A stretch of 64,000 bases of DNA, taken from Lawsonibacter faecis. Lineage in GTDB: Bacteria; Bacillota; Clostridia; Oscillospirales; Oscillospiraceae. The position numbers and the translations under genes are program-made. Where the stretch lies: NCBI RefSeq assembly GCF_014287675.1, contig NZ_JACOPQ010000005.1, positions 1 to 64,000 of the forward strand, written 5' to 3'. Each line of letters opens with the position of its first letter. Within the stretch, counting starts at the first letter, position 1. Of the stretch, positions 1 through 7,823 are shown one piece after another. The notes under the pieces were generated by a model. It saw only the letters and a program-made list of their open reading frames with translations. It was not told the DNA's origin and did not search any database.

Positions 1-119
1 TCAAACAGCGACATCCGGAACACATTCAGCGTCGGCACTATCATGAATATGAAAAACAGTACTGTTGCAGGCAGGATGCATAACACCAAAAACCGGTTGC
101 GTCCTTTATGCCTCTCCAT
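1..119 (-). CDS. ABC sugar permease, N-terminal fragment (MalF/UgpA type)
   Basis: Only the first 39 codons lie in the window; the gene runs off the left edge. The peptide starts MERHKGRNRF and then a hydrophobic helix with IVPTLNVFRMSLF. This matches the first transmembrane segment of binding-protein-dependent sugar permeases, which build the membrane channel of CUT1 importers. An AAAGGAG ribosome site lies about 8 bases before the ATG at 119. It sits just downstream of the sugar-binding lipoprotein gene on the same strand, the usual order for these transporters. The family call rests on a short peptide plus this context. Confidence 0.75.
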   Translation of the reverse strand, partial: MERHKGRNRFLVLCILPATVLFFIFMIVPTLNVFRMSLF

Positions 120-277
120 TCTCTCCACTCCTTTCAAAATTCTATTTGTCAGGGAAACCATTTCGCGGCGCAGATCAGGCGGGGCAGCGGATGTGTCCGG
201 CGGGGGGCTGACCGCGCGTCACACACGCGCCTTTCAACTCAATCATACCACACCCGTTCTCCGCTTTCCACCGCAAA

Positions 278-313
278 AGGCGGCGGTGAGTAGGTCACTA
301 CTCACCGCCGCCT
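278..313 (-). terminator. Intercistronic hairpin between binding protein and permease
   Basis: A perfect 16-bp stem (278-293 with 298-313) and a GTCA loop lies between the binding-protein stop and the permease start. On the minus strand it is followed only by CCTTTTGC, so it is a leaky terminator or an mRNA-stabilising hairpin. Such a structure would give more binding protein than permease from one transcript. Confidence 0.6.
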
Positions 314-343
314 ACTTTTGTCAATTATTGGCTTGGCGAAGGA

Positions 344-1759
344 TTACTGGAGCAGATTCTCGCGCATCTGGTCGCTGGCGGCCTTGATGTCGTTGATCCA
401 CTGCTCAGTGGTAATGGTGCCGGAGACCAGGCCGTTCACGGGATCCAGGAAGACCTCGCGGACGGTGCCCAGGCCGGCGACGGAGGCGTAAGCGGCAAAG
501 TTGCCCATGGCCGCCTTGGCGCCGTTGTCGTAGATGGAGTAGAACATCTGGTTGTCGCCCTCGAGCTTGTCGGCGATGTCCAGCACGGGCTGGATGGCGC
601 CGCCCTTGGCGAAGATCTCACAGGCCGCGTCGCTGTACAGGAAGGCCACGAACTGCTTGGCGGCGTCCTGATGCTCGGCGCCGGCGGGAATCCAGGCCTG
701 CTCGAACCAGGTGTAGCTGTAGCCGTCGCCGCCGGCCTCAACGGCGGGCAGGGCGGTCATGCCCCACTTGAAGTTCTCGCCCCGGGGGGAGTCGGCCATC
801 TCGCCCACGATCCATGTGCCGTTGGGCATGAAGATCGCCTTGTCGTCCAGAACGAGCTGCTGGTTCATCTTGAAGTCCTGGTCGTTGGCCTGGGCGGGGG
901 TCACGGGGTTGGTGTAGGAGGCCAGCTTCTCAATGATCTCAAAGCACTTCTGCGCCTCGGGGGTATCCCACACGCCCTCGGCGTAGGTGGTGGCGGCGTC
1001 AAAGAACTCGGAGCCGCCCACAGAGTACATCAGAGCGTACAGGAAAGCGTCGAAGTAGCCGGTGGTGGGATAAGTAAAGAGGTAGATGCCCTCGGCCATG
1101 GCCTTGTCGCCCAGCTCCCACATCTCGTCCCAGGTGGTGGGCAGGGTCCAGCCCTTCTCCTCCAGAAGGCCCGCGTCATAGAACAGGCCGCAGGGGGAGT
1201 AGAACATGGGGGCCAGATAGGTCTTGCCGTCGCCGTAGGGGTTGGTGATGGAGTTATCGGTGAAGCCGCCGGCGATCTTGTCGGAGACCTTCACGTCCTC
1301 GCCGGGCACGGTCATGCTCAGCACATCGGTGATGTCGAGGATCTGCTTATCCTTGATAAACTGGTCGGTCAGGCCCTTCTCACGGCCGGTGGCCAGATGA
1401 ATGACGTCGGGGAACTCGCCGCCCTGCATGGCGGGCCCGATGACGTCTTCCAGGTTCTTGTCCTCAGTGAGCTCCACCTTGATGCCGGTCTGAGCGGTAA
1501 AGGCGTCGCAGACCTCCTGCCACATGGGGGCGTAGGTGTCGGAGTAGCCGGAGGCCAGGGCGGCCACGCTGATGGTCACGTCGCTGGCGGTGTTGTCGGG
1601 GGTGGTCTCAGGGGTCTTGCTGGGCTCGGTCACGGGGGTGCTGGCGCTGGGAGAGGGGGAAGTGCTGCCGGTTCCGTTGCCGCCGCCGGCGCAGCCGGCC
1701 AGCAGGGAGACGGAGAGCGCGAGGGAAAGGGTGAGCGCAAGAGTTTTCTTCAGTTTCAT
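344..1759 (-). CDS. ABC transporter sugar-binding lipoprotein (extracellular, family 1)
   Basis: The 471-residue protein begins with a lipoprotein signal: basic MKLKK, a hydrophobic stretch and the lipobox LLAGC with Cys23. A Ser/Thr/Pro-rich linker follows at about 25-60. The rest is a periplasmic-binding-protein fold of the CUT1 type; IPAGAEHQDAAKQFVAFLYS and the SGTITTEQWINDI tail are typical of carbohydrate-binding lipoproteins. It captures a sugar outside the membrane and hands it to the permease encoded next at 119-1. AGGAGG lies before the ATG, and a minus-strand promoter lies at 1830-1857. The substrate cannot be read from the sequence; the neighbouring sugar-nucleotide genes suggest a hexose or amino-sugar glycan, which is inference. 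Confidence 0.9.
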   Translation of the reverse strand: MKLKKTLALTLSLALSVSLLAGCAGGGNGTGSTSPSPSASTPVTEPSKTPETTPDNTASDVTISVAALASGYSDTYAPMWQEVCDAFTAQTGIKVELTEDKNLEDVIGPAMQGGEFPDVIHLATGREKGLTDQFIKDKQILDITDVLSMTVPGEDVKVSDKIAGGFTDNSITNPYGDGKTYLAPMFYSPCGLFYDAGLLEEKGWTLPTTWDEMWELGDKAMAEGIYLFTYPTTGYFDAFLYALMYSVGGSEFFDAATTYAEGVWDTPEAQKCFEIIEKLASYTNPVTPAQANDQDFKMNQQLVLDDKAIFMPNGTWIVGEMADSPRGENFKWGMTALPAVEAGGDGYSYTWFEQAWIPAGAEHQDAAKQFVAFLYSDAACEIFAKGGAIQPVLDIADKLEGDNQMFYSIYDNGAKAAMGNFAAYASVAGLGTVREVFLDPVNGLVSGTITTEQWINDIKAASDQMRENLLQ

Positions 1760-1829
1760 TTCCTCTTAACCTCCTAAAAAGTTTCGGTTTTGGGTGTCGG
1801 CGGTTCTCCAACCGCCCCTTGGTGCCTTT

Positions 1830-1857
1830 AGTATATCGCTTCCCAACGGGATATCAA
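1830..1857 (-). promoter_or_regulatory. Sigma-A promoter for the sugar ABC operon
   Basis: On the minus strand TTGATA and TATACT are separated by 16 bases. They lie about 70 bases before the ATG of the sugar-binding lipoprotein. Confidence 0.6.
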
Positions 1858-2029
1858 CGGAATTCTTGTCGCTATTTTTATAAATATTGCTTTTTAAGAT
1901 ATTTCCAATAATAAGTCTAAAAATTCACATTCTGTTTTGTGCAGAACGCCCGCAGCATTTTACCCATTAAAGCTTCGGTGCTGAAATTATTCCCATCGTG
2001 CCCCGGGCACACCTGCCTCTTTTTATGGA

Positions 2030-2058
2030 TTGCACAAAGGCCGAGGCTGTATTATAAT
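2030..2058 (+). promoter_or_regulatory. Sigma-A promoter for AraC regulator 1
   Basis: TTGCAC, a 17-base spacer and a perfect TATAAT. The predicted leader is about 70 bases to the ATG at 2137. Confidence 0.8.
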
Positions 2059-2136
2059 CAGTCTCAGCAATGTTGAACCGATATGGCGCAAGATTTCTAA
2101 AGCGACGTTAAAGTGATGAAGTGAGGCGACTATGCC

Positions 2137-2985
2137 ATGAGTACCAACCGCTATGAGATGAAGCTGAGCGGCTCCTCCCCCGTGGACCGATCAGCCACAA
2201 AGCTCCTGTATGTGAGCACCGCCAAGTACGGCGGTGACTGGCACAGTCTCCTCCACACCCACGCCTGCACCGAGATCTTCTACGTGGTGGGCGGCGTCGG
2301 CCAGTTCAAGATTGAGGAGCTGACCCTTCCCGTAACCGTGGATGACATGGTCATTGTCAACCCCAATGTGGAGCATACCGAGGTGAGTCTCAACGCCAGC
2401 CCCCTGGAGTACATCGTCATGGGGGTGGAGGGGCTGGAGTTCGCCGCCGGGGAGGATGGGGACGGCCGCTACAGCATGGTTAACTTCCACGGCGGACGGG
2501 AGGACGTGCTCCACTACCTGCGGGGGATGCTCCACGAGATTGAGACCAAGTCCGCCGGGTATGACGTGGTCTGCCAGGACCTGCTGGAGGTGCTGATTAT
2601 CCGCCTCATGCGCCGGACCGACTTCTCCCTCACCCCCGCCCCGCCCAGGAAGCGGGCCAGCAAGGAGTGCGCCGCCGTCCGGCGCTATATCGACAGCCAT
2701 TTTAAGGAGAACATCACCCTGGACCTCCTGGCGGAGACCGCCCATGTCAATAAATACTACCTGGTGCACACCTTCTCCCGGGAGTTCGGCGTGTCCCCCA
2801 TCAACTACCTGATCTCCCGCCGGATTCAGGAGAGCCGCTATCTCCTCAGCGACACCGACCACTCACTCAGCCAGATCTCCCATATGCTGGGCTTCTCCTC
2901 CCCCAGCTACTTCTCCCAGTCCTTCCGCAAGCTGGAGGGGGTCAGCCCCATGGAGTACCGGAAGCAGAGCAAGCCCGAGAAATAG
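2137..2985 (+). CDS. AraC family transcriptional regulator
   Basis: The 282-residue protein has an N-terminal cupin-like sensor (HTHACTEIFYV at about 40-50) and a C-terminal double helix-turn-helix from about 180. The C-terminal signature GFSSPSYFSQSFRKLEGVSP is diagnostic of AraC/XylS proteins. It lies divergently from the sugar ABC transporter and upstream of a sugar-activation operon, so it probably controls one or both in response to a sugar. The ribosome site is weak (GTGAGG). A nearby ATG at 2132 is out of frame and stops at once, so 2137 is the start. The ligand is unknown. Confidence 0.9.
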   Translation: MSTNRYEMKLSGSSPVDRSATKLLYVSTAKYGGDWHSLLHTHACTEIFYVVGGVGQFKIEELTLPVTVDDMVIVNPNVEHTEVSLNASPLEYIVMGVEGLEFAAGEDGDGRYSMVNFHGGREDVLHYLRGMLHEIETKSAGYDVVCQDLLEVLIIRLMRRTDFSLTPAPPRKRASKECAAVRRYIDSHFKENITLDLLAETAHVNKYYLVHTFSREFGVSPINYLISRRIQESRYLLSDTDHSLSQISHMLGFSSPSYFSQSFRKLEGVSPMEYRKQSKPEK

Positions 2986-3114
2986 TCCAGAGGCAGCAGC
3001 GTTTATGATTCCTACCGCAAGTCTGACGGCTCCATCTGAATTCTCACAGACCAGACCAGCAAAAACATGACCCGCGGCTACCGTCTGTACCGACCTGAAA
3101 AGGAGGGATCTCTC

Positions 3115-4014
3115 ATGGCGTTTCGCCCCATCGTCTTAGCCCGCCCAATGGCAGTGGACCGGGTGGTCACGGTCCACTACTTTGAATACTCCAGCAGCTA
3201 CTATTTTGAAGGGGAGCGCCACGATTTCTGGGAGTTCCTCTATGTGGACAAGGGCGAGGTGGACGTCATTGCCGGCGATGCGCGCCACACCCTCCGCCGG
3301 GGCCAGCTCATCTTCCACGCCCCCGGCGAGTTTCACGCCCTCCGGGCCAACGGCGTGGTGGCCCCCAATCTGGTCGTGGTCAGCTTCTGCTGCGCCAGTA
3401 CGGATATGGACTTCTTCCGGGGGAAGATCCTGCCCGCCGGGGACGCGGAGCGCTCCCTTCTGGGCCGCATCGTGGCCGAGGGGCAGGCCGCCTTTTCCAC
3501 CCCTCTGGACGACCCCGCCACCACCGCCATGGAGCGCAGCGCGGCGGCCCCCTTCGGTGCGGAGCAGCTCCTGGGCGCGGCGCTGGAGGAGCTGCTCATC
3601 CGACTCGTCCGCCGCGGCGAGGCGCCGCCGCCCCCTCCGCCCAGCGTCATCCACGCCACCGGGCGGGAGGAGCTTTTTGACCGGGTACGCACCTATCTGG
3701 AGGGAAACCTGGGCCGCGCCCTCAGCCTGGAGGAGGTCTGCCGGGACAATCTGGTGGGCCGCAGCCGCCTCCAGCAGGTCTTCCGGGAGCGGACCGGCGG
3801 CGGCGTGATGGAGTTTTTCGGGTCGCTGAAAATCGAGGCCGCCAAGGGCCTTATCCGGGAGGGCCGCAAGAACTTTACGGAGATCGCAGGGGAGCTGGGC
3901 TATCAGTCCATCTACTATTTCTCCCGCCACTTCAAGAAAGCCACCGGAATGAGTCCCAGCGAGTACGCCTCCAGCGTCAAGCTTCTCTCCTCCAAGACCC
4001 GTCCGGGGGAATAG
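3115..4014 (+). CDS. AraC family transcriptional regulator
   Basis: This is a second AraC-type regulator of 299 residues. I place the start at ATG 3115 because AGGAGG lies 8 bases before it; an in-frame ATG at 3067 has no such site. An N-terminal cupin segment (HDFWEFLYVDKGEVDVIAG) is followed by a C-terminal HTH pair ending YYFSRHFKKATGMSPSEY. It lies 129 bases after the first AraC gene and 227 bases before galE, on the same strand. It probably belongs to the same sugar regulon, but effector and targets are not visible. The two AraC proteins are diverged from each other, so they are not a recent duplication. Confidence 0.88.
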   Translation: MAFRPIVLARPMAVDRVVTVHYFEYSSSYYFEGERHDFWEFLYVDKGEVDVIAGDARHTLRRGQLIFHAPGEFHALRANGVVAPNLVVVSFCCASTDMDFFRGKILPAGDAERSLLGRIVAEGQAAFSTPLDDPATTAMERSAAAPFGAEQLLGAALEELLIRLVRRGEAPPPPPPSVIHATGREELFDRVRTYLEGNLGRALSLEEVCRDNLVGRSRLQQVFRERTGGGVMEFFGSLKIEAAKGLIREGRKNFTEIAGELGYQSIYYFSRHFKKATGMSPSEYASSVKLLSSKTRPGE

Positions 4015-4241
4015 CTCCGCCGCCTGATTCCGAAGCAGGGCAGCCCCCCTGGATGCACACCTCGCGGCTGCCCGTGCCCCATCTCCGGACGATTTGATAA
4101 ATTCTCCCGCTTTTTACAGCATCCGTAACCTTTTTGTGCAAATATTCTGTGAAACTGTCTATTTCTTTTGTCCGGCCCCTCACGTACAATGGGGGCAAGA
4201 AAGCAAATCAAAGCAAATCAAGATTTAAAGGAGTGTTTTAT

Positions 4242-5261
4242 ATGTCCATTCTCGTCAGCGGCGGCGCGGGCTACATCGGCAGCCACACCTGCATCGAACT
4301 CATCGAGGCCGGATACGACATCGTTGTGGCGGATAACCTCTGCAACTCCAGCGAGGAGGCCGTGCGCCGGGTATCCCAAATTGTGGGGCGGGAGATCCCC
4401 TTCGTCAAGGCGGAGCTGTGCAGCGAGGACGAGGTGGAAGCCCTCTTTGCCAAGTACCCCGATATTGACGCCGTCATCCATTTCGCCGGGCTCAAGGCTG
4501 TGGGCGAGAGCGTAGTTAAGCCCCTGGAGTACTACACCAACAATCTGGTCAACTCCCTGGTGCTGCTGAACGCCATGCGCCGCCATGGTGTGAAGAACTT
4601 CGTCTTCTCCTCCTCCGCCACGGTGTACGGCGACCCCGCCACCGTGCCCATCCGTGAGGACTTCCCCACCGGCGGCACCACCAACCCCTACGGCACCACC
4701 AAGCTCTTCCTGGAGCGCATCCTCACCGACCTCTGCGCCGCCGATCCCACGATGAATGTGGCCCTCCTGCGGTACTTCAACCCCATCGGCGCTCACGAGA
4801 GCGGCCTTATCGGCGAGGACCCCAACGACATCCCCAACAACCTGGTGCCCTACATCGCCCAGGTGGCCGTGGGAAAGCTGGAGAAGCTCCACGTCTTCGG
4901 CGACGACTACCCCACTCCCGACGGCACCGGCGTTCGTGACTATATCCACGTGGTGGACCTGGCCCGGGGCCATGTGGCCGCCCTCAGGAAGCTCGACACC
5001 GGCTGCGGCCTCTTCGTCTGCAACCTGGGCACCGGCAACGGCTACAGCGTCCTCGACGTGCTCCACGCCTACGAGAAGGCCTGCGGCAAGACTTTGCCCT
5101 ATGTCATCGACCCGCGCCGAAGCGGCGACATCGCCACCTGCTACGCCGATCCCGCCAAGGCCCGCGACGAGCTGGGCTGGGAGGCAAAATACGGCATCGA
5201 GGACATGTGCGCCTCCTCCTGGAAGTGGCAGAGCACAAACCCGAACGGGTACAGAGGATAG
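4242..5261 (+). CDS. galE: UDP-glucose 4-epimerase
   Basis: GalE interconverts UDP-glucose and UDP-galactose, and often the GlcNAc/GalNAc forms, in the cytosol. The 339-residue protein has the NAD-binding GGAGYIGSHT at 6-15, the SSSATVYGD segment and the catalytic YGTTK. The length is normal for the family. AAAGGAG precedes the ATG at 4242; upstream in-frame starts from 4134 lack a ribosome site. It is the first gene of an apparent operon with a nucleotidyltransferase and an anomeric sugar kinase. TACAAT at 4185-4190 could be a -10 box, but no good -35 box matches it. An inverted repeat (4038-4045 with 4066-4073) lies upstream. Confidence 0.96.
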   Translation: MSILVSGGAGYIGSHTCIELIEAGYDIVVADNLCNSSEEAVRRVSQIVGREIPFVKAELCSEDEVEALFAKYPDIDAVIHFAGLKAVGESVVKPLEYYTNNLVNSLVLLNAMRRHGVKNFVFSSSATVYGDPATVPIREDFPTGGTTNPYGTTKLFLERILTDLCAADPTMNVALLRYFNPIGAHESGLIGEDPNDIPNNLVPYIAQVAVGKLEKLHVFGDDYPTPDGTGVRDYIHVVDLARGHVAALRKLDTGCGLFVCNLGTGNGYSVLDVLHAYEKACGKTLPYVIDPRRSGDIATCYADPAKARDELGWEAKYGIEDMCASSWKWQSTNPNGYRG

Positions 5262-5401
5262 GTGAAACGGCAGGAAGCCGGGCAGTCCCCTCCTCATATC
5301 TGCCGGCGGCGTCCTCCACGGTTATCACAGCGTCTTTTTTGATGCTGCCCACTCCCTCCGCGTTCTCAATTTCCATTTAACATTTTTTGGGGGAATATTG
5401 T

Positions 5402-6328
5402 ATGAAGAAACCTGTGCTCGTCGTCATGGCCGCCGGTATGGGCAGCCGCTACGGCGGTCTCAAGCAGCTGGACCCCGTGGGCAGCCACGGCCAGCTCATC
5501 ATTGACTACTCCATCTACGACGCCCGCCGCGCCGGCTTTGAGACCGTGGTCTTCGTCATCAAGCCGGAGATCGAGGCCGATTTCAAGGCCGGCATCGGCG
5601 ACCGGCTCTCTAAGGTGATGGACGTGAAGTACGCCTACCAGCTCAAGGAGGACCTGCCCGAGGGGTACGCCGTCCCCGCGGACCGGGTGAAGCCCTGGGG
5701 CACCGCCCAGGCGGCTCTTGCAGCCCGCTCCATCGTGGACGGCCCCTTCGCCGTCATTAACGCCGACGACTACTATGGCCCCGAGGGTTTTCAGGAGATT
5801 TACGACTACCTCCTCACCCATCAGGACGGCGAGGTCTACGAGTACGCCATGGTGAGCTATCTCATCAAGAACACCATCTCCGAGTACGGCCACGTGGCCC
5901 GGGGCGTGTGCGTGGAGAACACGGAGGGATACCTGGCCGACATCACCGAGCGCACCCAGATTGAGAAGGACGGCGACGACGCCCGCTACACCGAGGACGG
6001 CGGCGAGACCTGGACCCACCTCCCCGGCGATACCCCCGTATCCCTAAATCTCTGGGGCTTCACCGCCAGCTTCATGGCCGAGGCCTGGAATCGTTTTCCC
6101 GCCTTCCTGGACGGGGCGCTGAAGACCAACCCCCTCAAGGGCGAGTACTTTCTCCCCAGCGTGGTCAGCCAGCTCATCGGCGAGGGCAGGGCCCGGGTCA
6201 AGGTTCTCAAAAGCCGGGACAAGTGGTACGGCGTCACCTACAAGGAGGATAAGCCCGTGGTGGTGTCCGCCATCGCCGAGAAGACCGCCGCGGGGCTGTA
6301 CCCCGACAATCTTTGGGAGGGAAAGTAA
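5402..6328 (+). CDS. Sugar-1-phosphate nucleotidyltransferase (UTP-hexose-1-phosphate uridylyltransferase-like)
   Basis: The 308-residue protein starts MKKPVLVVMAAGMGSRYGGL, the glycine-rich nucleotide-binding loop of the NTP-transferase fold, and includes VINADDYYG for metal binding. Such enzymes join a nucleoside triphosphate to a sugar-1-phosphate. Between galE and a NahK-like kinase the likely job is making UDP-hexose or UDP-HexNAc from the kinase product. The start is ATG 5402 after a GGGGG ribosome site; an in-frame TTG lies at 5387. The stop overlaps the next ATG (TAATG), which implies coupled translation. Nucleotide and sugar specificity are inferred. Confidence 0.8.
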   Translation: MKKPVLVVMAAGMGSRYGGLKQLDPVGSHGQLIIDYSIYDARRAGFETVVFVIKPEIEADFKAGIGDRLSKVMDVKYAYQLKEDLPEGYAVPADRVKPWGTAQAALAARSIVDGPFAVINADDYYGPEGFQEIYDYLLTHQDGEVYEYAMVSYLIKNTISEYGHVARGVCVENTEGYLADITERTQIEKDGDDARYTEDGGETWTHLPGDTPVSLNLWGFTASFMAEAWNRFPAFLDGALKTNPLKGEYFLPSVVSQLIGEGRARVKVLKSRDKWYGVTYKEDKPVVVSAIAEKTAAGLYPDNLWEGK

Positions 6329-7440
6329 TGGCCAACACCGCTGAGCACCAGCTCCGGGAGGTCCTGGACGCCTACGATTTCGGCGCGCCCGTCGTGGGCG
6401 CGGTCCGCTTCGGCAAGGGCCACATCAACGACACCTTCTGCGTCCACACCCAGGACACCGAGGGTCCCTGTGTCCGTTTCATCCTCCAGCGCATCTCCAA
6501 TGCCGCCTTCTCCCGCCCGGACCAGCTCATGTCCAACGTGGTGGGGGTTACCGACTACTTAAAGCAGGAGATTGAGAAAATCGGCGGCGACCCCGCCCGG
6601 GAAACACTCTCCGTCCTGCGCACCAAAACCGGCGGCACCTACCATACCGACGGCGAGGGCCGGGCCTGGCGGGTGTTCCCCTTCATTGAGGACACCGTCT
6701 GCCTGCAGAGCGCCGAGACACCCGAGCTGTTCGCCGCCTCCGCCCGGGCCTTCGGCAAGTTCCAGCGGATGCTGAAGGACTACCCTGCCGACACCCTCTA
6801 CGAGACCATCGAGCGCTTCCACGACACGGAGAACCGCCTCGCCAACTTCCGCCGTGCCCTGGACGAGGACCGGATGGGGCGGGCCAGGGATGTGGCGGCC
6901 GAGGTGGAGTTCGTCCTCGCCCGTGAAAGGGACTGCTCCGTTGCCATGTCCGCCCTGCGGGAGGGCAAGCTCCCCCTGCGGGTGACCCATAACGACACCA
7001 AGCTCAACAATGTCCTCATGGACGAGGCCACCGGCGAGGGCGTCTGCGTCATCGACCTGGACACCGTCATGCCCGGGCTCTCCATCAACGACTTCGGCGA
7101 CTCCATCCGCTTCGGCGCCAACCACTCCGCCGAGGATGAGCGGGATCTCTCCAAGGTAAACTTCGATCTCCACCTCTTCGAGGTATACACAAAGGGCTTC
7201 CTGGAGGGCGCGGGCGGCACCCTGACCGCCGCGGAGCTCTCCTATCTCCCCTGGGGCGCCAAGCTCATGACCCTGGAGTGCGGGATGCGCTTCCTCACCG
7301 ACTATCTGGAGGGCGACCACTACTTCGCCACCCACCGGGAGGGCCAGAACCTGGACCGCTGCCGGACCCAGTTCAAGCTGGTGTCCGACATGGAACACGC
7401 CTGGGACGACATGGCCGCCATCGTGGCCAAATACGCATAA
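6328..7440 (+). CDS. Phosphotransferase of the aminoglycoside-kinase fold, NahK (LnpB)-like N-acetylhexosamine 1-kinase
   Basis: The 370-residue protein has a choline/aminoglycoside kinase fold. The catalytic loop THNDTKLNN has Asp223, and VIDLDT is the metal-binding motif after it. Bifidobacterial NahK is of this fold and similar length (about 359 residues); it phosphorylates GlcNAc or GalNAc at the anomeric carbon. The gene follows galE and a sugar nucleotidyltransferase, the same functional set as lnpB-lnpC-lnpD, with start and stop codons overlapping. A strong terminator follows. The phosphorylase LnpA is not in the window. Sugar specificity is inference; a general sugar kinase is possible. 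Confidence 0.72.
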   Translation: MANTAEHQLREVLDAYDFGAPVVGAVRFGKGHINDTFCVHTQDTEGPCVRFILQRISNAAFSRPDQLMSNVVGVTDYLKQEIEKIGGDPARETLSVLRTKTGGTYHTDGEGRAWRVFPFIEDTVCLQSAETPELFAASARAFGKFQRMLKDYPADTLYETIERFHDTENRLANFRRALDEDRMGRARDVAAEVEFVLARERDCSVAMSALREGKLPLRVTHNDTKLNNVLMDEATGEGVCVIDLDTVMPGLSINDFGDSIRFGANHSAEDERDLSKVNFDLHLFEVYTKGFLEGAGGTLTAAELSYLPWGAKLMTLECGMRFLTDYLEGDHYFATHREGQNLDRCRTQFKLVSDMEHAWDDMAAIVAKYA

Positions 7441-7456
7441 TCGGATATTTGCACGG

Positions 7457-7487
7457 GGAGCCGGGCCACATGGCCCGGCTCCTTTTT
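7457..7487 (+). terminator. Rho-independent terminator of the galE operon
   Basis: A perfect 12-bp GC-rich stem (7457-7468 with 7471-7482) is followed by five T residues. Confidence 0.9.
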
Positions 7488-7489
7488 AC

Positions 7490-7740
7490 CCTGTCCAAGG
7501 CTCGCCCTTGGGGGAGGGCTGTCGCCGGAGGCGACCGGGTCGGGGGGACGTGGGTAACGCCCTCCGTGGGCCCGTTGAGGGCCTCGGGCCCTACAGGGTT
7601 TCCAATTGCCGTACGGCGATGTGATAATCTGCGCACATAGGGGCGATTTACGAATCGCCCGCCCCATCGCAATCCGCAGGGGCGACCCCTGCGCTCGCCC
7701 GCCGTTCCTCATCCCCTGATAAATATTTTTTAAAAAGGGA
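7490..7740. repeat. Palindrome-rich intergenic mosaic
   Basis: This gene-free stretch is a chain of short inverted repeats: GTCGCC-gga-GGCGAC near 7522, a GGGCCC-rich block, GGGCGATT-tacg-AATCGCCC near 7643 and GGGGCGACCCC near 7680. No ORF with a ribosome site is present. It looks like the mosaic of small repeats found between genes in some high-GC clostridia. No second copy occurs in this window, so its repetitive nature is inferred from its structure. Confidence 0.45.
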
Positions 7741-7771
7741 TTGACCCTCACGCAGCGTGATAGTATACAGT
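7741..7771 (+). promoter_or_regulatory. MerR-type promoter and operator
   Basis: TTGACC at 7741 can pair with TATACA at a 17-base spacing or TACAGT at the 19-base spacing typical of MerR-controlled promoters. The spacer contains an imperfect dyad, ACCCTCACG-cag-CGTGATAGT (7745-7765). This fits autoregulation by the MerR protein encoded just downstream. Confidence 0.65.
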
Positions 7772-7823
7772 AAGAGCCAGAGATAAGCTTACCTCAAAAT
7801 TTGGTACAGAGGAGGCGGCTTGC

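Larger units (their letters stand above)
1760..2136. other. Divergent intergenic region with two promoters
   Basis: This 377-base gap is AT-richer than its surroundings. It holds a promoter on each strand, one for the sugar-binding lipoprotein and one for the first AraC regulator. No coding ORF, riboswitch or repeat was seen. It is the natural place for the AraC operators, but I could not pick out a convincing direct repeat. Confidence 0.6.

Noticed and set aside
671..1777. Long plus-strand ORF opposite the sugar-binding lipoprotein gene
   Set aside because: It is a Gly/Val/His-rich antisense frame with no ribosome site and no domain, caused by the high GC of the real gene. The same holds for long antisense frames at 25299-27251, 12549-14267, 14430-16493, 31134-32696, 35072-37090, 38186-39928, 44360-46933, 55418-56866 and 62397-63800.
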